A DNA stretch of 64,000 nucleotides from Micavibrio_B sp964399985 (GTDB taxonomy: Bacteria; Pseudomonadota; Alphaproteobacteria; Micavibrionales; Micavibrionaceae). The translations under genes and the position numbers were made by a program. The stretch spans positions 372,001 through 436,000 of the forward strand of contig CAYNRY010000003.1 in NCBI GenBank assembly GCA_964399985.1, read 5' to 3'. The notes under the pieces are model-generated. The model was not told the DNA's origin. It saw nothing but the letters and a program-made list of their open reading frames with translations, and did not search any database. Of this stretch, positions 22,277 to 31,526 are shown one piece after another; the stretch's first letter is position 1, and each line of letters opens with the position of its first letter.

Positions 22277-24283
22277 TCAATCGTTAAACCGGCCATAGCC
22301 GATTTTATCGCCCGGTCTGTCCGGCGTGAATGTGCCGGTCGGCATTTGATATCCATCCGGAAGATTGCCCGATATGGGAGTTTCCGGCATTTTTTCATTC
22401 ATCAAATTCGACATCATGTCGCCGAAATCGTCAGAATAGCTGCCTGATACTTGCAGATTATTAGGCGATGGTGTCGGGTCCGCCTTGGCGGCGGAGATAA
22501 TATCGCGCCATGCCGTGGCCGAGATGCTGCCACCGGTGACGGCCTTCATCGATTTGTTATCGTCATTGCCGAACCATACCACGCCGACATAGTCATTGGA
22601 GAAACCATCGAACCATGCATCGCGGTGATCCTGCGTCGTGCCGGTTTTTCCGGCGGCGAAATAGGGGCCGCGTGCGCCTTGGCCCGTGCCGTGCTGAACA
22701 ACGCTTTCCATCATGCGGGTGAGCTGTGCCACATCACGCTCGCGGAAAACGCGCGGGAAAGATTCCTTCTCGTGCTTGTATAAAACTTTTTTCGTGCGCT
22801 CTTCACGGATCTCGTTGATGCCGTAGGCTTTAACGGCATAACCGCCTGTGGCGATCGTTGCATAGGCCTGCGCCATCTCCACCATCGGTACTTCACTGGA
22901 GCCTAGAGCCAGAGCAAGGTTTGGCTCTAGCTGGGCGGTAATGCCCATGCGACGGGCGACCGAGATAACATGGTCGATGCCGACATATTTAGCGAGTTGC
23001 ACGGCAACCGAGTTCATCGACATGGTCAGCGCATCCGTCAATGTCACGACGCCATAATATTTATTGCCGAAATTTTGCGGGCGGTATTTGCCGTCCGAGA
23101 ACGGAAAGTCGTCGATCTGGCTATATTGATCCCATCCGGCTTCGAGCGCGGCGAGATAGACAAGAGGTTTGAAGCTTGATCCCGGTTGGCGCATGCCGGA
23201 ACCTGCGCGATTGAACTGGCTTTTGCGGTAATCAGCGCCGCCGACCATGGCGACAATAGAACCATCAGGCCGAAGGACGACAGACGCGCCTTGGGAAATC
23301 CTGAGCTTTTCATTGTCGAGAACTTTCTTGGAAATTACCGACGCCGCGCCTGCCTGTACTTCTGGATCGAGCGTTGTCTTGACGATAATATCTTCGTCAG
23401 GCTTGCCAATTAAATCATCAATCGTATCGACGACGTAATCGGCGAAGTAACGACTGGACGATCCGTCGGCGCGAAGTTCGCTTTTATCGCTTGCCGTATT
23501 TTTAAACGCGGCTTTCGCTTCTTTTTCCGTGATCTTGCCGTTATCGACCATCGCTCCGAGTACGACTTTGGCACGGGCCTCCGCTTCTTTCGGGTTGGCG
23601 AGGGGTGAGTAACGAGATGGTGCGCGAAGTAGTCCGGCCAGTATAGCGGATTCTTTGAGATTTATATTGCGTGCGCTCTTGTTGAAATAGACATGCGACG
23701 CTGCATCGACGCCGTAAGTTCCGGCGCCCATATAAACGCGGTTTAAATAGGCAGTGAGGATTTCGTCTTTTGTCAGTTCATGTTCCAGCCAGATGGCGAG
23801 CAGGGCTTCCTGAATTTTACGCTTATAGGTTTTTTGCTGGCTTAAAAACAAGTTCTTGGCAAGCTGCTGGGTAATCGTCGAGCCGCCTTGTTTTACATTG
23901 CCGTGAAGGGAGTTGATGACGACCGCACGGAAAAGGCCGATCGGATCGATTCCGTAATGCATGTAAAAGCGGCGGTCTTCGGTCGAAAGAATGGCATCGA
24001 TCAAATGCTTGGGCAGTTCTTTGACAGTCAGGGTATTTCCGGTGATATCGCCATAGCGTCCGATTACGGAGCCGTCATTGGCTAAAACGGTGATTGAAGT
24101 TTTACGCTCTTCCAAGGGCTTGCGGATGATATCGGGTAGTTCCCGCGCATACCATGCGACGACTCCGGCAACGACGATGATGCCCCATATAGCTAGCACA
24201 AAACACCATTTTACCAGACGGCCAACAAGGGACGGCTCGGAATAACGGCTGGCGGCTTTGTAATTGCGTTTTTTCGGGGGCAT
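22277..24283 (-). CDS. mrcA: Bifunctional penicillin-binding protein, class A (PBP1A-like)
   Basis: A 668-residue peptidoglycan synthase with glycosyltransferase and transpeptidase activity. A basic cytoplasmic start is followed by one membrane anchor (about residues 27-46). The GT51 domain has STEDRRFYMHYGIDPIGLFR with the catalytic Glu, GGSTITQQLAKNLFL and AYLNRVYMGAGTYGVDAAS. The transpeptidase domain has the SxxK nucleophile in RQPGSSFKPLVYLAALEA, SMNS as the SxN motif and AGKTGTTQDHRDAWF as the KTG motif. The C-terminal 60 residues are Pro/Ser-rich and disordered. It is shorter than E. coli PBP1A because the OB insert is absent, as in many alphaproteobacterial pbp1a proteins. Confidence 0.92.
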   Translation of the reverse strand: MPPKKRNYKAASRYSEPSLVGRLVKWCFVLAIWGIIVVAGVVAWYARELPDIIRKPLEERKTSITVLANDGSVIGRYGDITGNTLTVKELPKHLIDAILSTEDRRFYMHYGIDPIGLFRAVVINSLHGNVKQGGSTITQQLAKNLFLSQQKTYKRKIQEALLAIWLEHELTKDEILTAYLNRVYMGAGTYGVDAASHVYFNKSARNINLKESAILAGLLRAPSRYSPLANPKEAEARAKVVLGAMVDNGKITEKEAKAAFKNTASDKSELRADGSSSRYFADYVVDTIDDLIGKPDEDIIVKTTLDPEVQAGAASVISKKVLDNEKLRISQGASVVLRPDGSIVAMVGGADYRKSQFNRAGSGMRQPGSSFKPLVYLAALEAGWDQYSQIDDFPFSDGKYRPQNFGNKYYGVVTLTDALTMSMNSVAVQLAKYVGIDHVISVARRMGITAQLEPNLALALGSSEVPMVEMAQAYATIATGGYAVKAYGINEIREERTKKVLYKHEKESFPRVFRERDVAQLTRMMESVVQHGTGQGARGPYFAAGKTGTTQDHRDAWFDGFSNDYVGVVWFGNDDNKSMKAVTGGSISATAWRDIISAAKADPTPSPNNLQVSGSYSDDFGDMMSNLMNEKMPETPISGNLPDGYQMPTGTFTPDRPGDKIGYGRFND

Positions 24284-24293
24284 GGGGCTCTAC

Positions 24294-24320
24294 TTTTGCT
24301 AACGCTCTTGTTAGTCAAAA
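24294..24320 (-). terminator. Possible hairpin between mgtE and the PBP gene
   Basis: TTTTG-CTAAC / GTTAG-T-CAAAA with a 6-nt loop. It lies just upstream of the PBP start codon and after the mgtE stop. It could be a weak terminator or a leader hairpin; no T-run follows. Confidence 0.3.
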
Positions 24321-24342
24321 GCTCCCTTATTTTCAAGGTAAA

Positions 24343-25755
24343 TTAAAGCAGGAACATCGTTGCGAGGCCCAGAAAGGTCAGGAATCCTATGCAATCGGTC
24401 ATGGCGGTCAGGAAAACACCCGAAGCGATGGCGGGGTCGATATCATAACGGTCAAGGACGATAGGCACGGACGCGCCAAAAAATCCTGCGACGACAAGAT
24501 TGGTAATCATGGCGGAGGCGATAACCGCGCCGAGTTTCGGATCATGGAACCAGATACCGGCCACAAGGCCGACCATAACGGCAAAGACCGCGCCATTGAC
24601 GCAACCGACCGCGACTTCCTTGCCGATAACCCGCCATGCGTTGGTGCTGGAGAGTTCGCGGGTGGCCAAGGCGCGAACGGCAACGGTAAGGGCCTGCGTT
24701 CCGGCATTACCGCCCATACCGGCGACAATCGGCATCAGGACGGCCAGCGCCACGACTTTTTCAATCGTGACCTGAAACACGGAAATCACTGCTGCCGCCA
24801 TAAAGGCGGTAAAGAGGTTGATAAACAGCCAGCGAAAGCGCGAGCTGGAGGTGGACATAATGGAGCGATACAAATCGTCCTCTTCAATACCACCGAGTTT
24901 GAGCAAATCTTCCTGCGCTTCTTCATCGATAACATCGATGACGTCATCGTAAGTAATGATACCGATCAGGCGGCCATCTTCATCGACAACCGGCGCAGAC
25001 GCCAAATCTTCGTTACGGAATATTTCCGCCACTTCCTCCTGATCCATTGTGGCCGGAATAGGGTGGGTATCATCGAGCGTCAGCGCTTCGATCTTTTCAG
25101 AACGACGAGCACGGACCAGACGGTGCAGCGGAATCTCACCGGCAATATGATAGGAAGGGTCGATGACGATCAAATCATAGAATGTATCAGGCAAGTCATC
25201 CGCGGCGGCGCGTAAGTAATCGATGGTTTTGCCGACCGTCCAGAATTGCGGCACGGCAACGAATTCACGTTGCATTAAACGTCCGGCAGATTCTTCAGGG
25301 AAGCTCAAACCTTCCTGCAAGACCAGCCGTGTTTTGGCAGAGAGTTTACGGATAACTTCGTGCTTAAATTCTTCTTCGAGCGGCAGGATCAAATCGAGCG
25401 CATCATCGGAATCGAGTTCGGAAATAATACCGGCGATCTGGCCGGGCTCCATATTCTCGAGAATCTGGCGGCGAACCTCTTCCTGAATATAGGTAAAGAC
25501 TTCCGGTTCGAACAAGACGTTGCCGTATTCCAGCAAGCGTGTCCGCGTATCCATGTTCACTTTTTCGAGAAGATCGGCTTTATCGTAAGGGCCGAGATTT
25601 TCGAACAGGAAAGTCAGCTTTTCAGAGTCTTCGTCGTCGAGGGCTTCGCGGATGCGTGCGATTTCATCGTCCTGCAAACCCAGCAGGGCCGTTCCCTCAT
25701 CTTCTATTATTTCCTCTTCGGAAATAACAGGGGTTTTGTCGTCTTCCTCAATCAT
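24343..25755 (-). CDS. mgtE: Magnesium transporter MgtE
   Basis: A 470-residue Mg2+ channel. The cytoplasmic N domain (about residues 30-145) has repeats such as ENMEPGQIAGIISELDSDDA. Two CBS domains follow (about residues 150-270; LASAPVVDEDGRLIGIITYD and DDVIDVIDEEAQEDLLKLGG), which sense Mg2+ and gate the pore. Five membrane helices come at the C-terminus, with VLMPIVAGMGGNAGTQALTV, the family's pore signature. Length is normal. Directly downstream of maeB (16 nt) on the same strand. Confidence 0.95.
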   Translation of the reverse strand: MIEEDDKTPVISEEEIIEDEGTALLGLQDDEIARIREALDDEDSEKLTFLFENLGPYDKADLLEKVNMDTRTRLLEYGNVLFEPEVFTYIQEEVRRQILENMEPGQIAGIISELDSDDALDLILPLEEEFKHEVIRKLSAKTRLVLQEGLSFPEESAGRLMQREFVAVPQFWTVGKTIDYLRAAADDLPDTFYDLIVIDPSYHIAGEIPLHRLVRARRSEKIEALTLDDTHPIPATMDQEEVAEIFRNEDLASAPVVDEDGRLIGIITYDDVIDVIDEEAQEDLLKLGGIEEDDLYRSIMSTSSSRFRWLFINLFTAFMAAAVISVFQVTIEKVVALAVLMPIVAGMGGNAGTQALTVAVRALATRELSSTNAWRVIGKEVAVGCVNGAVFAVMVGLVAGIWFHDPKLGAVIASAMITNLVVAGFFGASVPIVLDRYDIDPAIASGVFLTAMTDCIGFLTFLGLATMFLL

Positions 25756-25770
25756 TTGAGGGACCTTTGC

Positions 25771-28086
25771 TTATTCTAGATCCTGCCTGATAAATTGAGC
25801 CGGATTTTCTGATTGGAATATCTGGGCGCCAACGGTCGATAAGGCCGTGACATTGACTATACCACGGCTTGTCGCAGCATTGGTCAAAATATGTGCCGTT
25901 TGCCCGACGCCAAGCAGAAGGGGACCGATTGTAATGCAATCGGCCAATACCTTGATGGCGTTATAGGTGATATTGGCGGATTCCACATTCGGCATGACCA
26001 GCAAATTCGCATTGCCTTTAAGCGGTGAGCTTGGCACGAACTGACCGCGGATATTTTCATCAAGAGCCGCATCCGCATGCATTTCCCCGTCTATTTCCAG
26101 AGATGGATCACGCATTTTCAGGTCGTAATAAGCCGAGCGCATCTTGATCGCGCTCTCGCTGTCCGACGATCCGAAATTTGAATGCGAGAGCAGGGCGACT
26201 TTCGGCGTAATACCAAAACGCTTCATCTGCTCGGCGGCCAGCAAAGTCATTTCTGAAATCTGCGCAATAGATGGGTCTGGATTGACATGCGTGTCGCAAA
26301 TAAAGATCGGTCCGCGTGTTGGGTGCAACAGGCATGGCATCGCCGCAGCTGTTTCCACGCCCGGTTTCAGGCCGATAATACGAACGATGGATTTTAAATG
26401 GTTTTTGAACGGCTCGACCGTGCCACAAATCATGGAATCAGCGACGCCTTTATGAACCATCAAAGCGCCGATAATCGTGTTGCTGTTACGCACTGCGTTC
26501 TTCGCATAAGAAGCGGTAACGCCCTGACGTTCCATTATGGAATGATAGGTCTGCCAATAATCTTTATAGCGGGAATCGTTTTCGGGATCGACGAGTTCGA
26601 AGTCTTTGCCGATTTCCATGCGTAAACGCAAACGTTTCAGGCGCGTTTCAATGACGCTCTTACGGCCAACCACAATCGGCTTGGCAAGGCTCTCATCAAC
26701 AACGGTTTGAACGGCTTGCAGAACGCGGTCTTCTTCACCTTCACAATAGACGACGGTTTTGGGGTTGGCTTTCGCTTTGGCGAAGACCGGACGCATCACA
26801 CCTTCAGTGCGATAGAAATGCTGGGTCAGGCGGGCGCGGTACGCATCCCAATCCTTGATTGGACGCGTGGCAACGCCGGTCTCCATCGCCACCTTTGCAA
26901 CAGCCATTGGAAGCTCGACCATCAATCGAGGGTCGAACGGTTTAGGGATCATATAGCCCGGGCCGAATTCCAGAACTTCATCCGGATAGATGGCGGCGAC
27001 TTCTTCGGATACTTCCTTGCGGGCAAGGGCGGCAATTGCCTTCACGCATGCCATCTTCATTTCTTCGTTGATGGCGGTGGCACCGACATCCAAAGCGCCA
27101 CGGAAAATAAACGGGAAGCAAAGAACGTTGTTAACCTGGTTCGGGTAATCGGAGCGGCCTGTGCAGATCAAGGCTTTCGGGCGAACCTTCAAGGCTTCTT
27201 CCGGCAGGATTTCCGGTGTCGGGTTGGCAAGGGCCAGAACCAGAGGCTCTTCAACCATGCCTTCCATATATTCAGGTTTGAGTGCGCCGGCGGCGGAAAG
27301 GCCAAGGAAAATATGCGCGCCTTTCAAGGCTTCTGGAAGCGTGCGCGCTTTGGTAATGCCATTCGCGAATTTTTCTTTTTCCGCGTCCATGCCTTCATTA
27401 CGGCCTTTATAAATGACTCCATTACGGTCACAGGCAATAATGTTTTCAAGCGGCATGCCGAGCTGATGGATCATCGTCATACAGGCGATGGCGGATGCGC
27501 CAGCGCCATTGACGACAAGCTTGGTATCTTTCCATTCCTTGCCGGTGATGTGCATCCAGTTGTAAATCGCAGCTCCGGCAATAATCGCGGTTCCGTGCTG
27601 GTCATCATGGAAGACAGGAATTTTCATGCGCTCACGAAGCGTGCGCTCGATCTCGAAACATTCAGGGGACTTAATATCTTCAAGATTAATACCCCCGAAT
27701 GAAGGCTCGAGGCTTGCAATAATCTCGATCAGCTTTTGCGGATCTTTTTCATTGATCTCGATATCGATGGAATCGATATCGGCGAATTTTTTGAACAGGA
27801 CGGCTTTGCCTTCCATGACCGGCTTGGACGCCAGCGCGCCGATATCGCCCAGACCTAAAACGGCAGTTCCGTTCGAGATAACCGCGACGATATTGCCGCG
27901 TGACGTATAGTCGAGGGCCTTTAAAGGATCTTTTTCAATTTCAAGGCAGGGAATGGCAACGCCGGGGGAGTAAGCAAGCGCCAGGTCACGCTGGGTAGCC
28001 ATGGGTTTGGTGGCCTGAATGGCAATTTTACCGGGCTTTGGATGAAGGTGATATTCTAACGCTGCTTCGCGGAGTGTGTCCTTCAT
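25771..28086 (-). CDS. maeB: NADP-dependent malic enzyme fused to a phosphotransacetylase-like domain
   Basis: A 771-residue MaeB-type enzyme that decarboxylates malate to pyruvate with NADP+. The malic domain (about residues 1-430) has LALAYSPGVAIPCLEIEKDP, FHDDQHGTAIIAGAAIYNWM and the dinucleotide motif LVVNGAGASAIACMTM. The C-terminal half (about residues 440-760) is a phosphate-acetyl/butyryltransferase-like domain, thought to be regulatory (acetyl-CoA inhibition) rather than catalytic. ATG 28086 is chosen over the in-frame TTG 28092, because AAAGGGA lies 7 nt upstream. The gene follows a tRNA-Leu on the same strand. Confidence 0.95.
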   Translation of the reverse strand: MKDTLREAALEYHLHPKPGKIAIQATKPMATQRDLALAYSPGVAIPCLEIEKDPLKALDYTSRGNIVAVISNGTAVLGLGDIGALASKPVMEGKAVLFKKFADIDSIDIEINEKDPQKLIEIIASLEPSFGGINLEDIKSPECFEIERTLRERMKIPVFHDDQHGTAIIAGAAIYNWMHITGKEWKDTKLVVNGAGASAIACMTMIHQLGMPLENIIACDRNGVIYKGRNEGMDAEKEKFANGITKARTLPEALKGAHIFLGLSAAGALKPEYMEGMVEEPLVLALANPTPEILPEEALKVRPKALICTGRSDYPNQVNNVLCFPFIFRGALDVGATAINEEMKMACVKAIAALARKEVSEEVAAIYPDEVLEFGPGYMIPKPFDPRLMVELPMAVAKVAMETGVATRPIKDWDAYRARLTQHFYRTEGVMRPVFAKAKANPKTVVYCEGEEDRVLQAVQTVVDESLAKPIVVGRKSVIETRLKRLRLRMEIGKDFELVDPENDSRYKDYWQTYHSIMERQGVTASYAKNAVRNSNTIIGALMVHKGVADSMICGTVEPFKNHLKSIVRIIGLKPGVETAAAMPCLLHPTRGPIFICDTHVNPDPSIAQISEMTLLAAEQMKRFGITPKVALLSHSNFGSSDSESAIKMRSAYYDLKMRDPSLEIDGEMHADAALDENIRGQFVPSSPLKGNANLLVMPNVESANITYNAIKVLADCITIGPLLLGVGQTAHILTNAATSRGIVNVTALSTVGAQIFQSENPAQFIRQDLE

Positions 28087-28145
28087 TATCAAATCCCTTT
28101 AGATGTAAAATTGGTTCGCTGGCAAAAGCCCTGAAAATAGTTAAA

Positions 28146-28230
28146 TGGTGCGGCCAAGAAGACTCGAACTTCCACGGGTTGCCCCACATCGACCTCAACG
28201 ATGCGCGTCTACCAATTCCGCCATGGCCGC
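28146..28230 (-). tRNA. tRNA-Leu, anticodon GAG
   Basis: An 85-nt class II tRNA on the minus strand with encoded CCA. Acceptor stem GCGGCCA pairs with TGGCCGC, the anticodon stem CATCG/CGATG encloses the loop TTGAGGT (anticodon GAG), there is a variable arm (GGGG-CAA-CCCG type) typical of Leu, and the T arm is GAAG-TTCGAGT-CTTC. It reads CUC/CUU codons. Confidence 0.96.
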
Positions 28231-28299
28231 AGGTGGTAGTAGAAGAAGGCTGTGTCGTAACAGATTGAATTCGGCCACGCAAGCCTGTAATGGAGTGAA

Positions 28300-28920
28300 A
28301 TGGAATGGAAATTTTCAGACGATCTTGTGGACTATCCGGAGGCGATAGAATTCATGGAAAATCGCGTTGCAGCAATCCGTGAGGGCGAGGCGGACGAGCT
28401 TGTCTGGTTTCTGGAACACCCGCCGCTTTACACGGCCGGAACATCTGCGAATGCCAAAGATTTACTATCCCCGCAATTCCCTGTTTTCGAGACCGGACGC
28501 GGCGGCCAATACACCTATCACGGTCCCGGCCAGTTAGTAGCCTATGTCATGCTGAATTTAAGAAAGCATGAGGCGGAACCGGACATTAAAAAATATATCC
28601 ATAATCTTGAGCAATGGATCATCAATTCACTGGCGGAACTGGGCGTTACCGGAGAGCGAAAAGAAGGCCGCGTGGGTATTTGGGTTAATAATGAGGGGCG
28701 TGAAGAAAAAATCGCTGCTATTGGCGTCCGTGTCCGGCACTGGGTGACCTATCACGGCATCTCCATCAACATAGACCCCGATCTATCCCATTTTGGCGGC
28801 ATCGTGCCCTGTGGCATCGCCGACCATGGCGTTTGTTCGTTGAAATCTATGGGCATTAAAACGTCGATCAATAAAGCTCAGGAAATTTTTCAAAATCAGT
28901 GGGTTAAGATATTTGGTTAA
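28300..28920 (+). CDS. lipB: Octanoyl-(acyl carrier protein):protein octanoyltransferase
   Basis: A 206-residue transferase that moves octanoate from ACP to lipoyl domains of 2-oxoacid dehydrogenases, the first committed step of lipoate synthesis. Family motifs are EHPPLYTAGTSA, GRGGQYTYHGPGQLVAYVML (substrate pocket), the catalytic Lys in EKIAAIGVRVRHWVTYHGIS and the catalytic Cys in GIVPCGIADHGVCS. The ATG is at 28300. It converges with the formylglutamate amidohydrolase gene; the two stop codons overlap as TTAA. Confidence 0.95.
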   Translation: MEWKFSDDLVDYPEAIEFMENRVAAIREGEADELVWFLEHPPLYTAGTSANAKDLLSPQFPVFETGRGGQYTYHGPGQLVAYVMLNLRKHEAEPDIKKYIHNLEQWIINSLAELGVTGERKEGRVGIWVNNEGREEKIAAIGVRVRHWVTYHGISINIDPDLSHFGGIVPCGIADHGVCSLKSMGIKTSINKAQEIFQNQWVKIFG

Positions 28921-29801
28921 TCCGCCGCCTGCGCGATTTTCTGATCTTCGGCCCAACCAGCAATAAATTCTGACAGTTTATAAAGGTCACTCTTTAACCT
29001 GCTGTAATTTTTGCTTTTTTCCTGAGTTTCTTCATTCAGATAGAGCGATTTGTTGATCTCGATTTGCAAGCCGTGCCGACCCATTTGCGGGTTGGAATAG
29101 CGCTTCAAAAGCTCCACTCCCTTGTAAGGATCGTTGATATTAACTTTGTACCCAAGATCTCTCAGGAAGTCTTTGATTGCCCTTGTAAATTTAGGATCGC
29201 AAGTTGTTCCATCGCGATCGCCGAGCACGAAATCCGCTTCCTTCACAGAAAATGCCGAGCCGACTTTCGATGACAGGGAATTCATCGAATGGCAGTCGAT
29301 ATGCCAGACCTGCCCGAAATTATAATGGGTGTCATCGAGCAGGTTTTTAAGCGCTGCATGATAGGGACGATAGAAATGGGTAATACGGTCCTGAACTTCC
29401 GAGACATTCAGGCGGCGGTCGTAAATCGGGAATCCGGCACGGATCAGGCGATGGACAAGGCCGTGACCGGCAGCTGACCGTATCGTTGGCTCGTATTTCT
29501 CCGGCCAGTCGGCATCTAAAAGATCGGGATCGATATCGTCTTCGGCGCGGTTTACGTCGATATAGGAGCGGGCGAACTGGCAAGCCAGGAGCGGCGCGCC
29601 TAATTTTGTTACATCCGCATAAAGATCGTCGATATATAAATCTTCCGTCCTTCGCAGCAAATCAAGCGTCGAGGCATAGCCATAATTGTCCGGATAGATT
29701 GTGCCGCTATGCGGGGAATTGAATACGACCGGAATGCTCTGCGCCGGAAGGGGCTGCAAGATTTTATAAACATTCTCAATTTCGGGTTCCAGAGAGGACA
29801 T
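28917..29801 (-). CDS. N-formylglutamate amidohydrolase family protein
   Basis: A 294-residue member of the FGase family (HutG-type), which hydrolyses N-formyl-L-glutamate or similar N-acyl amino acids. Motifs are VFNSPHSGTIYPDNY near the N-terminus, ACQFARSYIDVNRAEDDID, HRLIRAGFPIYDRRLNVSEV and WHIDCHSMNSL, with metal-binding His/Asp residues in SPHSG and DCHS. No hut genes are near, so a role in histidine breakdown is not supported; it may deformylate other substrates. It is a single gene with its own start (ATG 29801). Confidence 0.85.
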   Translation of the reverse strand: MSSLEPEIENVYKILQPLPAQSIPVVFNSPHSGTIYPDNYGYASTLDLLRRTEDLYIDDLYADVTKLGAPLLACQFARSYIDVNRAEDDIDPDLLDADWPEKYEPTIRSAAGHGLVHRLIRAGFPIYDRRLNVSEVQDRITHFYRPYHAALKNLLDDTHYNFGQVWHIDCHSMNSLSSKVGSAFSVKEADFVLGDRDGTTCDPKFTRAIKDFLRDLGYKVNINDPYKGVELLKRYSNPQMGRHGLQIEINKSLYLNEETQEKSKNYSRLKSDLYKLSEFIAGWAEDQKIAQAAD

Positions 29802-29856
29802 TGAGTGATCTTAGTCCGTATTTCCGAAATGAAAACCCCGAAGTTGAAATCACGAT

Positions 29857-30417
29857 TTAGCCAAACTTCTTCTCATAAAGATTTGACGGGCGGTCAGTCC
29901 CGGCTACTTTTACGGTAGTTGTTTTTGTGAAATCGAAGCCGCTTTTAATGAGTACCGCGCTGGATGAAGCATTGTCTAATGCCGTTGTTGCGAACAAGCC
30001 TTTAAGACCAAGCCTTTTATTGCCGAATTCGATTAAGGCTGTTGCGGCTTCGGTCGCATATCCTTGGTTCCTGAAGTTGTCATGAAACCAGAATCCAATC
30101 TCCCAGATATCGGGATCGGGTTCTTTTTTGCTGTTATAGGTGATACCGGCATAACCAATCATTTGCGGCTCTTGGCTCTGGCAGTTGAACACGCCTGCCA
30201 GATATCCTCGACCCGTAGAATTGAATTTCTCGGCTCTGTCACACCAGCCCTTCATATCATCAAGAGTCATGCGACTGGCAAAATCCGCAATCTCGGGATT
30301 ATCGGGCGATACGAATGTATTAAAAAGAGCAACGCCATCACTCATCACCAGGCGTCTGAGGCTTAGACGTTGTGTTTCCAGTGCCTTGGTTCTTTCAATG
30401 ATTTCCGTACGCATCAT
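29857..30417 (-). CDS. GNAT-family N-acetyltransferase (RimJ/RimL-like)
   Basis: A 186-residue acetyltransferase of the GNAT fold. LETQRLSLRRLVMSD is the typical start, and the acetyl-CoA-binding strand-helix is IWEIGFWFHDNFRNQGYATE followed by AATALIEFGNKRLGL (about residues 108-142), with NQGYATEA standing for the Q/RxxGxG/A pyrophosphate loop. The substrate is unknown; relatives acetylate ribosomal-protein N-termini or small molecules. It is an isolated gene. Confidence 0.82.
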   Translation of the reverse strand: MMRTEIIERTKALETQRLSLRRLVMSDGVALFNTFVSPDNPEIADFASRMTLDDMKGWCDRAEKFNSTGRGYLAGVFNCQSQEPQMIGYAGITYNSKKEPDPDIWEIGFWFHDNFRNQGYATEAATALIEFGNKRLGLKGLFATTALDNASSSAVLIKSGFDFTKTTTVKVAGTDRPSNLYEKKFG

Positions 30418-30569
30418 GAATGAGCATTAGATGAATACATCTAAAATTGTCAATAATTACGATAAATGATGGGTGGATTATTGCTTGTTACAAGCTGAAT
30501 AAATTTGCAAATTTTATATCACTGGGCTAGTCATAATCGTAATCTAAAAATAAACAGGGATTGATGTAA

Positions 30570-31526
30570 ATGAGTGAAATTTCTTTATATAAGCCGCAAC
30601 TGGCGACAATCGCTTTCAATAGCATCAACCCTGACGATGTCAGTCTGGTAAAGCTTACGCCCGGGCAGGTTACGTTAGTTACAACTCAAGGTAATCATTT
30701 TATTGTCGCGGAGGACACGCCCGCGAAAATGGCAAAGCCTGTTGGAAAATCCTATAACAGAAAAATATCGACAAGAGGTCCTAGCTTAAATCTTCGTGCC
30801 AGCTTCGAAGCTGTTGCGGCGTCTATACGCGAAGAGGGACATTATCTAACCAAAGTAAAGCAAGATTACAGAATAAAACAGAAAGAGGGTACGAAGCCGC
30901 AGGGTAGTATCGCCATTATAGGCGAACACAATCGTCACCCTGAGATTTTCTACTATTCCTATGAGGAAACTTGGATCAATGAAGCCAATATAAAGGCGTT
31001 AACGCATCAAAAATCGTCTAGAGAAGAAGCTGAAATTTTTCTCGTGGGTAATAATAGTTTTAAATTTAATGATTATGATCAACCGCCAAAAGACACAGAT
31101 TTAAATGCTTTATTGTCACGTATAGATCAGCGAGCCGAAGCAGGTAAGATTTTTAAATATATCAGTGGTATTGAAGATGTCACGCCTCACCGTCCGGGAT
31201 ATACGCTGACGACGTATTTACAACTGGATAACATTGGTGAGATAAATCTTGATATTTGGCCTAAAAGAGCGAAGCTCTCAGCTGTTTTTACCGATGTAAA
31301 AGAGTCTATCAGGAGTGAAAGTATAATCGGGCATCGCTTTGATATAAGTATTTTTCCGCTGGCTGATGAAACTAATCCTGAACAGGATTTGTCTAGACAT
31401 CAATGGGGTCATGTTCGCATACGACGTGAACGTGAAAATGCGATTGCCTTGAGAGATCAGCTAAGAGAATTGCGCCCGGATGTACAATTTTACAGTAAAG
31501 GCGAAGATGGGGCTTTTACGCCTTAA
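30570..31526 (+). CDS. Unrecognised 318-residue protein
   Basis: I do not recognise this protein. It is soluble, with no signal peptide and a mixed alpha/beta composition. The N-terminal 60 residues look like a small beta-domain (LVKLTPGQVTLVTTQGNHFI), the middle is rich in Glu/Lys/Arg, and the C-terminal has a WGHVRIRRERENAIALRDQL helix. ATG 30570 has AGGGA 8 nt upstream. The gene is more AT-rich than its neighbours, which together with lack of recognisable homology suggests recent acquisition. Its stop codon overlaps that of convergent epmA (TTAA). Confidence 0.65.
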   Translation: MSEISLYKPQLATIAFNSINPDDVSLVKLTPGQVTLVTTQGNHFIVAEDTPAKMAKPVGKSYNRKISTRGPSLNLRASFEAVAASIREEGHYLTKVKQDYRIKQKEGTKPQGSIAIIGEHNRHPEIFYYSYEETWINEANIKALTHQKSSREEAEIFLVGNNSFKFNDYDQPPKDTDLNALLSRIDQRAEAGKIFKYISGIEDVTPHRPGYTLTTYLQLDNIGEINLDIWPKRAKLSAVFTDVKESIRSESIIGHRFDISIFPLADETNPEQDLSRHQWGHVRIRRERENAIALRDQLRELRPDVQFYSKGEDGAFTP

